A DNA stretch of 64,000 nt from JAIEOG01 sp964519985 (GCA_964519985.1 CAZFMF010000010.1:1-64000), one strand, 5' to 3'; positions 35,160-43,769 are shown, counted from the first letter of the stretch. A program made the numbers and translations. The notes: generated by a model not told the origin, from the sequence alone.

Positions 35160-36092
35160 GTGGCTAGAAAAGCTGTTCTCGCGCTGGTTTTCCTGATGGG
35201 AAACCCCACCCCCGCCGCTGATTTTCTGATTCCCTCCGGGCAGGCAATCACCTGCTGCAAGGCCGATTCACCCGCCGCCGATATCCTGCGTGAACTGGAG
35301 TTGCTAGCGCAGTACCTAACGGTCGAGCAATTCAAAGCAGTCGAGCGTGAGATTCATGCCTATGGTCCTGAGCACGTGGAAGCCGCGATTTATGGAGTCG
35401 TGCTCCAGGAGAAAATGCAATCCGCGCTCCCGGTGCTTTGGGAGAAACTAGAAAAGCATTCGAATTATGAGTGGGCCATTCCGGCACTGCGTTATCTGGC
35501 GACCCTTTCAAGCAACCCGGGTGAGTTGAGTAGGACGGACGAGCGCATCTGCGGGATTCTTGAGCGTCGCTTCGGCGAAGCCAAAACCGAATCCGACCGC
35601 GTTCGTTTTTTCCGAAATGTGTGGCTGGCAGAAAAACATCGCCTGGAAGGGCAGGTGATCTATCCGGTCCCCGATCCGCTCCCGCGGGAGCGAATTCGAC
35701 GGCTCGCTTTGGAAGTTGTCATGAATCACCCGGCCGAAGGAGAAGTGCTGGACCTCGTGGCCTGGTTGATTGCTGTTAGTGAGGATTACGACGGCATCTC
35801 GGAAATCATCCGATCCTTAGAAGATGGGAAAGTCCGGCCCCTCGCGTTTTCGAGGGCGCTGGTGGAGAGATTTATCGATCCACCGCCCGATCATCCGCGG
35901 TCTGAGGAGTTCACACATTGGCTGGAGCGATTGAGTCGGGGTGGGGATTCCGTGACGCAGCACTGCGCGGCAATGCTTTTGTTCATTCGGAGAGGCGATC
36001 CGAGGCGCATGGATCTGACGGATCCGGCGGTACGGGCGAGACTACGCGGTTTTTTGGAACGGCTCGAATCAATCGAAGAGAAACCGAACTAA
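35160..36092 (+). CDS. Exported helical (HEAT-like) protein
   Basis: The 310-residue product has a signal peptide (MARKAVLALVFLMGNPTPAA) and a mature part made of helical pairs (AIPALRYLATLSS, RLALEVVMNHPAEGEVLDLVAWLIAV) reminiscent of HEAT repeats. It may be a distant member of the exported family at 1285-9053 but lacks their DPxxLxxLW start. A CC pair follows the cleavage site (ITCCKAD). GTG start with GAGGG upstream. The function is unknown, probably a periplasmic binding protein. Its stop overlaps the convergent barrel gene by 4 bases (CTAA). Confidence 0.7.
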   Translation: MARKAVLALVFLMGNPTPAADFLIPSGQAITCCKADSPAADILRELELLAQYLTVEQFKAVEREIHAYGPEHVEAAIYGVVLQEKMQSALPVLWEKLEKHSNYEWAIPALRYLATLSSNPGELSRTDERICGILERRFGEAKTESDRVRFFRNVWLAEKHRLEGQVIYPVPDPLPRERIRRLALEVVMNHPAEGEVLDLVAWLIAVSEDYDGISEIIRSLEDGKVRPLAFSRALVERFIDPPPDHPRSEEFTHWLERLSRGGDSVTQHCAAMLLFIRRGDPRRMDLTDPAVRARLRGFLERLESIEEKPN

Positions 36093-36731
36093 ATCGCGTA
36101 ACCCAAATTGATCGAAAACGTCGGCGTCCAATTGCCCAAGAAGCGACCGGGCAGGTCGATCGTGCGGGCGGCGCCCGCGCCCGATTTGACGGTGGCTTGG
36201 GTCGGTCCCCAAACCCAGACGCCCCCCGCCAACTGAACGTTCAACCCGAAACCCCAAATCCATTGGTAGCCCGCCTGCAAACCGAGGACGTATCCGCTGT
36301 ATGAGCCGTTCCAGAGATTGCCTATCTCCTGAAAGCGCACCTTGCCCAGGGAAAGCGCCGCCGATCCTATGACCAAGAAGCCATCCGCATGGCGCGAGTA
36401 GGGCAAGAAGGTCGCCATGATCCCGATCTGCTGATCGGAGTTCGTGGTTACCTCGTCGGCCACTAGTGCCCCGCCGACGTAGGTCTGGCTGGTGCCCTGG
36501 CCGTGAGTGTTCAACCAGTAGGGGCCGACGGTAAGGTTCTCCAAAACCCCGAAATCCACCGCCGCATTCCAGTCGCCCCGGTAGAGAAAAACGGCGTTGG
36601 TCTTGAGATTTAGCAGATCGAACGGCCGATCGGGTTCGGCATGGTCACAATGGATTCCACCGTCCCGGCGCCGCGTGCCGTCAAAGAAAGACTGAGAAGC
36701 ACAAGGGTGAGGGGCAGGAGGATTCTCTTCA
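36089..36731 (-). pseudogene. Frameshifted outer-membrane barrel-like protein
   Basis: The ATG at 36731 begins a clear signal peptide, MKRILLPLTLVLLSLSLTAR, that runs to MPNPIG and then meets TAA. The body of the protein (PFDLLNLKTNAVFLYRGDWN ... NWTPTFSINLGYAI) is in another frame. One missing base near 36645 (ATCGG_CCGTTC) would join the two. The body has alternating aromatic strands typical of an outer-membrane beta-barrel and ends in an aromatic-rich strand. It is either a recent pseudogene or a sequencing error. The 226-residue frame opened at 36769 without the signal is not a plausible gene. Confidence 0.7.
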
Positions 36732-36735
36732 TGTG

Positions 36736-36741
36736 TATAAT
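36736..36741 (+). promoter_or_regulatory. -10 box giving a possible leaderless transcript
   Basis: A perfect TATAAT lies 6 bases before the ATG at 36748, so transcription would start at or next to the start codon. No strong -35 is visible. Confidence 0.4.
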
Positions 36742-36747
36742 AGTTGG

Positions 36748-37416
36748 ATGCAAAAGCGTCCTCTGGCAATCCTCTTCGCCAGTTTATTGTTTTTATATTT
36801 TCCGGCCGAAATATGGGCGCGGCACGCGGCCGGTTTTGTCATTAGCTTTGGGGAAATTCTAGTCTCGGGAATTCTGCCGGTGGTGGTGCTCTTCGGATTG
36901 TTGCGCGTTACGCGCATCGGTTGGTACACGCTGGTGGGCTTCGTCGCGCTCTGGGGACTGCACGATGTGTATCTGTTTTACCGCGCGCGGGGAGACAATC
37001 TCGCCCCGCTCTTTGCGCACTTGGCGATCTATTCCTTAAGTCTTTCGTATTTCATCAATCCCCGGGTCAAGACCCTGTACTTCGATCCCAAGCTTTGTTG
37101 GTGGAAGGCGAAGCCGCGCTTTGAAACCAATTTGCCGCTCATTGTGAGCGACGGCCGGAACTTCCACTACCCGATATTGCGCAACGTTTCCGATGGCGGG
37201 TGTTTTATCGAGACGCCCCACCCGTTGGAGCTGAACGCAAAAGTGAATCTGACGATCCCACTTCCCATTCCGCTCAACGTCCCCGTGATCCACAGCGAGG
37301 GCGAGGTCCGTTGGGTTTCCCGCAATCCCTTACGGCCCGGGATGGGCGTGCGTTTTAGTTCCGCCGCACCTGCCCACCGCCGCGCCATTCGGCAATATGT
37401 CCGTCACCAGCTCTAG
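36748..37416 (+). CDS. Membrane-anchored PilZ domain protein
   Basis: About four hydrophobic segments (LAILFASLLFLYF, ILVSGILPVVVLFGLL, LVGFVALWGLHDVYL, FAHLAIYSLSLSYF) are followed by a C-terminal PilZ domain (KPRFETNLPLIV ... LRNVSDGGCFIETPHPL ... MGVRFSSAA). The D/NxSxxG motif of c-di-GMP binding is present as NVSDGG; the usual RxxxR switch is reduced to KPRFE. It likely couples c-di-GMP to a membrane process such as motility. ATG 36748 is preferred; ATG 36733 overlaps the TATAAT. Confidence 0.8.
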   Translation: MQKRPLAILFASLLFLYFPAEIWARHAAGFVISFGEILVSGILPVVVLFGLLRVTRIGWYTLVGFVALWGLHDVYLFYRARGDNLAPLFAHLAIYSLSLSYFINPRVKTLYFDPKLCWWKAKPRFETNLPLIVSDGRNFHYPILRNVSDGGCFIETPHPLELNAKVNLTIPLPIPLNVPVIHSEGEVRWVSRNPLRPGMGVRFSSAAPAHRRAIRQYVRHQL

Positions 37417-37422
37417 CTGACC

Positions 37423-39084
37423 TTAGAGGCCTTCACTGACCGCGCACTTGGCCGCGTCTTGCGCAACCAGGAGCTGGTAGTCGGGCAAAATCGCCGCATT
37501 CGCACCGGCATTGAATTCCTTCTCCGCCGATCCTTTTGAAACACAGGCCGATAGTTTTGCAATGACGTCGGGCCGGGGCTGCGCCCACTTATTACCGATC
37601 GACGGCAATGCCTCGTACTCGTCTTCTTCTCGGTAAGCGACCTTGTCGTCTTCACTCGGATTCGGCTTCGAGAACACCTCCACGTCCGGCAAAACGCCTT
37701 CCACCTGGTTGGTGCGGCCCGAGGGTAAGTAGAAACGTTCGATGGTTTGCGCCATCAAGAGTTCTGGCACCGACAGCAGTTCGGCGGTTTGTTGGACCGT
37801 GCCCTTGCCGTACGTGCGCTCACCCACCAGGAAGGCGCGTTTGTGATCTTGCAACGCACCCGAAACGATTTCCGAAGCACTGGCCGAACGGGCATTGATC
37901 AACACGATCAATGGCAGTTGCGTGACCGGCGCGTCGGTGGTCTTGAAGCTGCGGGTTGCAACCCCCGATAGGGATTTCGTGCTAAGGACCAACGAGCCGG
38001 TTTTGAGGAACAAGCTCGCCACCCGAACTGATTCGCCGAGCATCCCGCCACCGTTATCCCGCAAGTCGAAGATGAGGCTCTTGGGTGACTTGGCGAGCTG
38101 CGTGGATACTGCTGCTTTCAATTCCGTGTACGTCAAGGGGGCATTATTGGCGTTGCGACTCATGAAATCGGAAAGCTTCACGTAGCCGACATCGCCGTTG
38201 GCGAACGACTTTTGCACGACGCTCTTTTGTTCAATGAGATCGCGAACGATGGAAACGTCGAGGACATCGGGTCCCCGCTCGATCTTGAGTTTCACGGTCG
38301 TGCCCTTCGGGCCTTTGATCTTTTCGACCACCTTCGACAGTTCCAAGCCATCGACGGCCATACCATCCACTTCCAAGATGACATCATTGGCTTTCAAGCC
38401 CGCTTTGAATGCGGGGCCGCCTTCCAGTGGTTGTTGAATGACGAAGATGTTCTTACCGTTCTTTTTGATCGTCTTGAGGGCGGCGCCGATACCGGTGAAG
38501 TTTTTCGCGCCGGCAACGTTCTCACCGATCATGACCGCCTTGGGCACTAAATACGTGTGAGGATCGTGTCGCACGCCGAGCATGGCGTTGAGCATGAAGC
38601 CAGTCACCATCGATTCTTTCTTTTTAAGATCGGGGTCTTGAGTCAACCAGCCGACGATGCCATCGAAATCGACGGCGCGATTCGCGCGATCTTTGTAGAG
38701 CGCCACCAAGGCGTCGCTGGCGAGCTTCTTCTCATCTTTGTTGAGGCGGTAGAGTTCCGCAAAACTCTCCGATTCCATCTTTTTCGATTCCACCACCGCG
38801 ACGTGGTCGAAATCCTTCAACGTGGAACCAAACCCTTTTTCCGCGCTGATACGCGTTTTTGGCAAAATTTCCTGGCGCGGTTTCAAAAACGCCAGCCCGG
38901 CATTGAGGCCGTGAAAGCAGGCGATGAAATCTTTTTCGCTCGCGCGGCAGGTGGCGTTGTCGATTCCCACACTCTTTAGTTTGAGACCGACATCGGCCCA
39001 GTTTTCTTCCAAGGTCTTCGCGGCAAAGCCGGACAGGGAAAACGTGAAGGCAAGAATCGACGTGAATACGGAGAAGTGTTTCAA
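37423..39084 (-). CDS. S41 carboxyl-terminal processing protease (CtpA-like)
   Basis: A TTG start at 39084 with GGGGG upstream gives a 553-residue exported protein with signal peptide ending SLSGFAA. A PDZ domain (TGIGAALKTIKKNGKNIFV ... GLKANDVILEVDGMAVDG) precedes the S41 core, with NARSASASEIVSGAL holding the catalytic Ser and GERTYGKGTVQ holding the Lys. It cuts proteins at the C-terminus in the periplasm and may control peptidoglycan hydrolases or lipoproteins. An extra N-terminal domain of about 150 residues with conserved Cys (NATC, FIAC) is not usual for CtpA. Confidence 0.9.
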   Translation of the reverse strand: MKHFSVFTSILAFTFSLSGFAAKTLEENWADVGLKLKSVGIDNATCRASEKDFIACFHGLNAGLAFLKPRQEILPKTRISAEKGFGSTLKDFDHVAVVESKKMESESFAELYRLNKDEKKLASDALVALYKDRANRAVDFDGIVGWLTQDPDLKKKESMVTGFMLNAMLGVRHDPHTYLVPKAVMIGENVAGAKNFTGIGAALKTIKKNGKNIFVIQQPLEGGPAFKAGLKANDVILEVDGMAVDGLELSKVVEKIKGPKGTTVKLKIERGPDVLDVSIVRDLIEQKSVVQKSFANGDVGYVKLSDFMSRNANNAPLTYTELKAAVSTQLAKSPKSLIFDLRDNGGGMLGESVRVASLFLKTGSLVLSTKSLSGVATRSFKTTDAPVTQLPLIVLINARSASASEIVSGALQDHKRAFLVGERTYGKGTVQQTAELLSVPELLMAQTIERFYLPSGRTNQVEGVLPDVEVFSKPNPSEDDKVAYREEDEYEALPSIGNKWAQPRPDVIAKLSACVSKGSAEKEFNAGANAAILPDYQLLVAQDAAKCAVSEGL

Positions 39085-39225
39085 GTAGAACCCCCAATTA
39101 ACCCACGACGTCCGGTTAAGACGCGGTGAGCGATAACCCATTTGCTGTATTTAATGTTATTTGGCGGTTCGGCTCGCCAAGTCAATGCATGAGGTCTCCG
39201 GAGTGGAAAACTCAGTTAACGGTTG

Positions 39226-39420
39226 TTAATTCAGATCGGGTGCTGCGGGCGAAGTGCACTCTGGACAAGGAGCGGCAATCTGGCGCGCGAGCCCCGTCCA
39301 GAACTGATAAATCGTGCGATTGGTATTGCGGATCACCACGGCCACCGTCACGGCGAGCATAATGACCATTAACAAGTATTCGAGAATGGCTTGACCGGAT
39401 TTGCGGCGGCGCGAAATCAC
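39226..39420 (-). CDS. Small Flp/TadE-like pilin
   Basis: The GTG at 39420 gives 64 residues: a basic leader RRRKSG, then QAILEYLLMVIMLAVTVAVV, a hydrophobic helix with Glu at +5 after the presumed G/Q cleavage point. This is the pattern of class III (Flp/TadE-type) prepilins cut by a TadV/PilD-like peptidase. The tail has CPEC. AAAGGC lies upstream. It stands alone; no tad genes are in the window. A longer reading from further upstream lies antisense to other sequence and is not supported. Confidence 0.65.
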   Translation of the reverse strand: MISRRRKSGQAILEYLLMVIMLAVTVAVVIRNTNRTIYQFWTGLARQIAAPCPECTSPAAPDLN

Positions 39421-39452
39421 GCCTTTATCATAACACCTTTTGGCCGGCGGAC

Positions 39453-40127
39453 TTAAGCGAGTGCGGTGGCGGCATTGAGTCCGATATGGGCCAAGATGGG
39501 AAGGGCCATTCCCCCGCTCCGCCAGCGCAACCAGCCCAGCCAAAGGCCCGCGGGAAGCGTGTAGGCCGTTTGCCAAAGCACGCGCGCCGCGGGCTCCGCG
39601 CCCCAGTTCTGCAAATGCCAAAGGCTAAAGGCGATCGCCGTGACCCAAACGGCGAGGGGCAACGGATTCGTGGCGCTCGCGAATCGGCCGGGCCAAAGGC
39701 GGTAGGCCAGCGAGTAAAGCCATCCGCGAAAAAGCCATTCTTCCCCGAGGGGCGCTAGGAGGATGGCCCAAACGGCCGCCAGTTGCGTTTCCGGACTTCT
39801 CACCAGAGAAAAAATTCCGGGAGCGGGATCCCAGAGGCCGTACGCCAACCCAATGGCCAAGGGAAGGGGAAAGCTCCAGAACGGAAGTTCCCTGGACTCT
39901 GGGCGCACGGGACGGGGGATGGAAAGGTGGAACGCCAAGGCCAGGGCGGGAAAAGCCAAGCACCCCAACCAGGCCAAAACCCGGGCCCGCCCCGGTAAAA
40001 AGGGTGCTATCGCGCTGTCGACGATACCCTGGGAAACGGGGAGAAACCCCGCCGCCAAAAATAGACCGGTACCCAGCGCTACCCAAAGCGCGGAACGCCG
40101 TTCGCCCGCATTTGCGACGCAAAACAT
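39453..40127 (-). CDS. CPBP family intramembrane metalloprotease
   Basis: This 224-residue protein has about six hydrophobic segments and the three CPBP motifs: GEEWLFRGWLY (EExxxR), FSLWHLQNW (FxxxH) and a final HIGLN (HxxxN/D-like). CPBP proteins include CAAX prenyl proteases and bacteriocin-immunity proteins; the role here is unknown. The ATG at 40127 is chosen as nearest to the first hydrophobic segment. It is divergent from the GT9 gene at 40175. Confidence 0.82.
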   Translation of the reverse strand: MFCVANAGERRSALWVALGTGLFLAAGFLPVSQGIVDSAIAPFLPGRARVLAWLGCLAFPALALAFHLSIPRPVRPESRELPFWSFPLPLAIGLAYGLWDPAPGIFSLVRSPETQLAAVWAILLAPLGEEWLFRGWLYSLAYRLWPGRFASATNPLPLAVWVTAIAFSLWHLQNWGAEPAARVLWQTAYTLPAGLWLGWLRWRSGGMALPILAHIGLNAATALA

Positions 40128-40174
40128 GCCGTGGTTATAGCAGTTTGAAGGCGACCGGTGTACCAAGGACTCCA

Positions 40175-41149
40175 ATGGGCAGCTACCAAAACATTCTCGT
40201 GCGGGGTCCAAATTGGATCGGAGACTTTGTTCTGGCCGATGATTTTTTTGCGGGGCTGCGGGCGGCCTATCCGAACAGTCGCATCAGTTTGGTTTGCCCG
40301 CTGGAAATGGCGGACCTGGCCCCCGAAGCCATTTTTGATCACGTGATATCCATCACGCGTGCCCAGCGCAAATTGCCGACGGGAATCTCTTTTTGGCGTG
40401 GCCTCGCGGTAGAACAATTTGATTGCGGGATTTCCTTGGCCTCCTCTCTGAGCGCCGCCGTTTTGTTGCGGCTCTCCGGTATTCCGGAGCGCATCGGTTA
40501 TTCGGATCGGGGCGCTGGAATTTTTTTGACCAAGACTAAGCGCTGGCCCGGGCGCACGACCGGCAAACACAAGGCGCAGCTTTACCGGGAACTGCTGGAG
40601 TGGGTGGCGGGCCACGCGGCGCCGAAACGCGATTACGAACAGTCGCTCCCGCCGCCGGGAGAAGCCATTGTCTTGGCGCCCGGCGCTTCGATTGCCTTGC
40701 GGGAGTGGCCCTACTTTGTGGAACTGGCCGCCGTCTTGCGCCAGCGCTATCCCCAAACGCCGATTCGGGTGGTGGGGGCGGCTGCGCAAAAAGCGTGGGA
40801 GCCGCGCTTTGCGGCGTTGCGGGACAGTGGGATTGAAAGTTTAGTCGGTTTGACGACGTTGCCAGAATTGGTTGAGCTCTGCCGCCAAGCCCGTTTTGTC
40901 GTCGCCAATGATTCGGGCGTTGCCCACGTCGCCGCGACGTTGGCGGGGGCGCCAACCGTCGTTCTTTTCGGGCCCGGTGATCCCGCGTACGTCACACCGT
41001 TGGGGCCGCAAGTGCGAATTGCGCGAGCGGAAGGGATCGCTTGTAGCCCTTGCGAAAGCGCGCACTGTCGCGGCGGCTTGGGATACCAAGTCTGTCTGCG
41101 TGAGCTTTCGGTCGATGATGTCCTGGCTTCCATTGCAACGCTGAATTGA
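40175..41149 (+). CDS. Heptosyltransferase II-like GT9 glycosyltransferase
   Basis: The 324-residue protein begins ILVRGPNWIGDFVLADDFF, very close to RfaF/WaaF, and has VLAPGAS, RFVVANDSGVAHVAATLAG and LFGPGDPAYVTP for ADP-heptose binding. It would add the second heptose to LPS inner core at the inner membrane. AAGGA precedes ATG 40175. A CSPCESAHCRGGLGYQVC segment with four Cys near the end is typical of the family. Compare the more divergent GT9 at 19553. Confidence 0.9.
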   Translation: MGSYQNILVRGPNWIGDFVLADDFFAGLRAAYPNSRISLVCPLEMADLAPEAIFDHVISITRAQRKLPTGISFWRGLAVEQFDCGISLASSLSAAVLLRLSGIPERIGYSDRGAGIFLTKTKRWPGRTTGKHKAQLYRELLEWVAGHAAPKRDYEQSLPPPGEAIVLAPGASIALREWPYFVELAAVLRQRYPQTPIRVVGAAAQKAWEPRFAALRDSGIESLVGLTTLPELVELCRQARFVVANDSGVAHVAATLAGAPTVVLFGPGDPAYVTPLGPQVRIARAEGIACSPCESAHCRGGLGYQVCLRELSVDDVLASIATLN

Positions 41150-41173
41150 CCATTGCCGGTCCTGGGGTAGAAT
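41146..41173 (+). promoter_or_regulatory. Sigma70 promoter of mlaC with leaderless geometry
   Basis: TTGACC, a 16-base spacer and TAGAAT, with the ATG only 7 bases after the -10 box. The start of transcription should fall on or next to the A of the ATG. The same GGGGTAGAAT-N7-ATG arrangement occurs at 61445 and 63091. Confidence 0.65.
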
Positions 41174-41180
41174 TCGGGAC

Positions 41181-41849
41181 ATGAAAAATCAGCTCATCGC
41201 GATCTTAGTGTCCATTGGCTTTCTCTCCCCAGTTTTTGCCGCCGATCCGGCTCCGACGGCGACCCCGGCCCCTACCGCGGCTAAGGAACCCGCCGGCCCG
41301 GTTTACACCGGTGAAGCGGCCAAGTTGAAGGACTACTTAGAGGTGCTCTTCGACGCCTCTCGGAAAATCAACTCAGCGAACGATGCGGAACGCAAATCGG
41401 CGCGGGGCAAGATTGAGGCCTCGATGGATTGGCAAGAAGTCGCCAAGGATGGACTCGGACCGAAGGAATGGACCAAGACTTCCGCCGCCAATCGCAAATT
41501 GTACCAAGACTTGCTGCAAGAGGTGATCGTGAAGACCGCGTATACGCGTCTGGATACTTTCTGGGAAGGCGCCAAGTATCACTTCTCCAAGATCGACATC
41601 AAGGGCAACAAGGCGCAGGCGACCGCGATTTACGATGTGAAGGGCGAGAAGTTCACGCTCGACTACTATCTGCTGAAAAACGGTGGCAAATGGTTGATCT
41701 ACGACATTGCTTTCGAAGATATCCGTTACAGCGAAAACATCCGCGAGCAGATCAAAGCCTTCCTGAAGGAGAAAGGCTTTTCCAGCTTGCTAGCAAAACT
41801 CAAGAAACGGCGCGACGATCTTAACGACGGCGCCAAAAAGAAATCATAG
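41181..41849 (+). CDS. MlaC/Ttg2D family phospholipid-binding protein
   Basis: The signal peptide (through SPVFA) is followed by a Pro/Thr/Ala linker and the MlaC domain (AAKLKDYLEVLFDASRK ... NRKLYQDLLQEVIVKTAYTR ... ATAIYDVKGEKFTLDYYLLK). MlaC shuttles phospholipids across the periplasm in the Mla pathway that keeps outer-membrane asymmetry. No mlaBDEF genes are nearby. The 222-residue length is normal. A lysine-rich tail closes the protein. Confidence 0.87.
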   Translation: MKNQLIAILVSIGFLSPVFAADPAPTATPAPTAAKEPAGPVYTGEAAKLKDYLEVLFDASRKINSANDAERKSARGKIEASMDWQEVAKDGLGPKEWTKTSAANRKLYQDLLQEVIVKTAYTRLDTFWEGAKYHFSKIDIKGNKAQATAIYDVKGEKFTLDYYLLKNGGKWLIYDIAFEDIRYSENIREQIKAFLKEKGFSSLLAKLKKRRDDLNDGAKKKS

Positions 41850-41898
41850 TAGGTATCAAAGGTGCCACGTACTTTTTGATACTTTTGCGAGGAGAAAA

Positions 41899-42234
41899 AT
41901 GCACAAAGTCATTTTCGTGATTGCTCTGGTTTTGGCCGGTTGCGCCGGCAAGTCGACAAAATCTTCCGCCGATGCGTTGAAGGATCTCAACGATCGGTAT
42001 TCTCAGAAGGTCGGCGCCTCCACGAAGAACGAATTGGTCGAAGAATTCGGTCAGGCCGATTGGTGCGAACAGCGCCCCGGCGGTTCCGAGACCTGCCGCT
42101 TCTATAAATCAATGGGCGTGCAGTGGAAGGGCGACAAAGAAAACCGCACCCGCTACGAAGCCTATGACGAAGTCATCGCCGAGTTTGATGGAAAAGGCGT
42201 GCTGCGGGATTACAAGGCGAAGTCACAACGATAG
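41899..42234 (+). CDS. Small lipoprotein, OmlA/BamE-like
   Basis: The signal MHKVIFVIALVLAGC has a good lipobox (VLAGC). The 111-residue product resembles SmpA/OmlA lipoproteins in size and layout: TKNELVEEFGQADWCEQ could match the GxtxxxVxxxLGxP part, with Cys pair WCEQ/TCRF. GCGAGGAG lies upstream. It is probably cotranscribed with mlaC, 50 bases apart, and acts at the outer membrane; assignment to BamE is not secure. Confidence 0.72.
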   Translation: MHKVIFVIALVLAGCAGKSTKSSADALKDLNDRYSQKVGASTKNELVEEFGQADWCEQRPGGSETCRFYKSMGVQWKGDKENRTRYEAYDEVIAEFDGKGVLRDYKAKSQR

Positions 42235-42240
42235 CGCCCC

Positions 42241-42290
42241 ATTATTGCGAGCGTTAGCGAAGTAACCTCTCGCGCGAGAGATTGCATTAC
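42241..42290. repeat. Dispersed repeat, copy 6, fused to CTCTCGCGCGAGAG
   Basis: ATTATTGCGAGCGTTAGCGA leads into the perfect 14-bp palindrome CTCTCGCGCGAGAG (42267-42280) and ATTGCATTAC. The palindrome plus RTTGCAT recurs at 61405 and 63051. Confidence 0.7.
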
Positions 42291-42346
42291 CGGCCCATGC
42301 TCGGATTTGAATTCTTCTTTTAATTTAGCTGCTTGCAAGGTCGCCG

Positions 42347-42375
42347 TTGACCTTATGTACGGTTTTCCGTACACT
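42347..42375 (+). promoter_or_regulatory. higBA promoter with operator
   Basis: TTGACC (42347) and TACACT (42370) are separated by 17 bases. Between and over them lies GTACGG-TTTT-CCGTAC (42357-42372), a perfect 6-4-6 inverted repeat typical of the autoregulatory operator of HigB/RelE operons. Confidence 0.7.
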
Positions 42376-42674
42376 ATCTCTGTGAGACGGATTTACCTAA
42401 CGAGGTCTTTCTCGGAGTGGCTCGACGACCAACCAGATCCCATCAGGCATCGGATTGATGCTCGTTTGGTGTTGATTCGCCAGGGGCATTTTGGGGATGT
42501 GAAACGCTTTGACGGACTAACAGAGCTTCGATGGAAAAATGGTCTCCGAGTTTACGTGCTGAAATCGCAGACGGGATTTTCGTCTTATTAGGAGGTTCAA
42601 AAAATGGTCAGAACAAAGACATCCGGAGGGCGTTCTCGCTCCTCAAGAAAGTCCAAGAAAACCGTTCTGGGTAA
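42355..42674 (+). pseudogene. higB: HigB (Gp49/RelE family) toxin gene with a frameshift
   Basis: The first part, VRRIYLTRSFSEWLDD ... GHFGDVKRFDGLTELRWKNGLRVY, is a normal HigB N-terminus. After VY (42557) the frame ends in LKSQTGFSSY and TAG. The adjacent frame continues AEIADGIFVLLGGSKNGQNK and DIRRAFSLLKKVQENRSG to TAA at 42674, exactly the expected HigB C-terminus. One deleted base at about 42557 explains this. The lost part includes the conserved GGSKxxQxKDI block, so the toxin should be inactive unless the indel is a sequencing error. Starts at ATG 42355 or, better, GTG 42382. Confidence 0.8.
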
Positions 42675-42981
42675 GCGTCGTTCTGCCATGTTTGGCGACG
42701 TTAACTCTGGTGACTATACGGTTGTTCCGTACGATCCCAGTGAGAGGTTGAAAGAGACTCAAAGTGTGTATTGGTCTCTGATTGAATGTTTGGTAGAAAA
42801 CGATGCCGAGTCTTTTCGAGAGATTTTGATCGCGCATCTTAGTGTCACAAACAAGCTGAAGTTCGCCAAAGACTGCAAAATTGGCCGACAGACTCTCTAC
42901 GATCTATTGAATGAGGACAAACCGTTCAATCCGACGTTTGAGACCATTGGCTCAGTCCTACAGGGGATTAAGGCGGCGTAG
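42604..42981 (+). CDS. higA: HigA-type antitoxin
   Basis: The 125-residue protein has a basic N-terminus and a C-terminal HTH (TNKLKFAKDCKIGRQTLYDL then LNEDKPFNPTFETIGSVLQG), as in antitoxins paired with Gp49/HigB toxins. AGGAGG at 42590-42595 fits the ATG at 42604 well. It overlaps the intact-frame end of higB by 71 bases. It should neutralise HigB and repress the operon through the GTACGG repeat. The antitoxin seems intact while the toxin is broken, the expected order of decay. Confidence 0.83.
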   Translation: MVRTKTSGGRSRSSRKSKKTVLGKRRSAMFGDVNSGDYTVVPYDPSERLKETQSVYWSLIECLVENDAESFREILIAHLSVTNKLKFAKDCKIGRQTLYDLLNEDKPFNPTFETIGSVLQGIKAA

Positions 42982-43035
42982 AGTTCAGCAAAGCGAACGC
43001 GAAGCGGTTGTTGGGGCGGCTCGCTCAAACTCGAC

Positions 43036-43051
43036 TCCGGCGCCGGAGTGA
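43036..43051. repeat. Perfect 16-bp palindrome ACTCCGGCGCCGGAGT
   Basis: Identical to the copies at 12861 and 43782. It cuts the 3' end of the gene fragment on the minus strand: reading through it yields FTPAPES and then antisense higA sequence. Confidence 0.85.
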
Positions 43052-43769
43052 ACGCTTCACTCCACCAGTTGAACAGGAATTTGCGCCGCGCTTCCCTACC
43101 GTCTTCGATGTTGCCATCCAAGTGGGGACGCCCAAAGATCTGGAGAATACGTCGATCGAGCGTGTTTCGGGCGAGTTCACGGATCGAGACATCGGCATCT
43201 GGTTCGCCGTCCCGCATATCCCGTTTGAGCTTCTCATAGATGTATTTTTCGAGCGCCTCGTCGGACAGTTTCAGCGGTGTAATCGGATAGTGTATTCCAC
43301 CTTGCTTGCGCTCCCATATCGAATTCTCAACGTACTGTTTCAGAACAAGTTCGGGAGTGATCTCGGTTAGGCTCGCTTGTTTCAGCGCGGTGACAACTTC
43401 GGTGTTGTTCATGAGCTCTGCGTCCGTCGGATAAATGCCAACCGATCGCCCCAGCGCTCGGTCTTCATCCGAATACCCCAAAAATTGGCTGACAATGTGG
43501 TTGGGTGCGCCGCCATTGTGGGGAAAGATGGTCAAGTTAGAATCTTTCCGCCCCTTTGAAAGCCAGGAATCCAGCATCTTCAAATACCGAAGCATGGCTC
43601 CGGAGGCGACATAGAGGTCCTCATCCAGTTCCCTCGGATCTTTATAAGCCGCAAGTTTGGTGTCGAGAACAGCTAGCTCTTTTTGAGTGATCTGAAATCC
43701 AGGGCTGCCATCGCCTGCGAAGTACCAGCCGGTGAAAGCTACCTGAACCAGCCCCTTGCCACACTCAGT
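43036..43769 (-). pseudogene. Gene fragment of unknown family bounded by palindromes
   Basis: On the minus strand an open frame runs from just after TGA (43770-43772) through LVQVAFTGWYFAGDG, LDEDLYVASGAMLRYLKMLD and IFPHNGGAPNHIVSQFLGYS to WWSEAF at the palindrome. There is no ATG, GTG or TTG before the conserved-looking start, so the first codon is ATG 43595 or the gene lacks its beginning. Past the palindrome (43036) the frame continues only as antisense of higA to 42897. Both ends thus look broken. The base composition is lower in GC than the neighbours. I do not recognise the protein. Confidence 0.6.

Noticed and set aside
36089..36769. A 226-codon barrel gene starting at 36769
   Set aside because: Its N-terminus is unlike a signal peptide, while the alternative frame has a perfect one; a frameshift is the better reading.
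42897..43595. The 232-codon minus-strand frame as a complete gene
   Set aside because: Its last 45 codons are the palindrome and antisense higA, and coding-like sequence extends upstream of its ATG. It is treated as a fragment.
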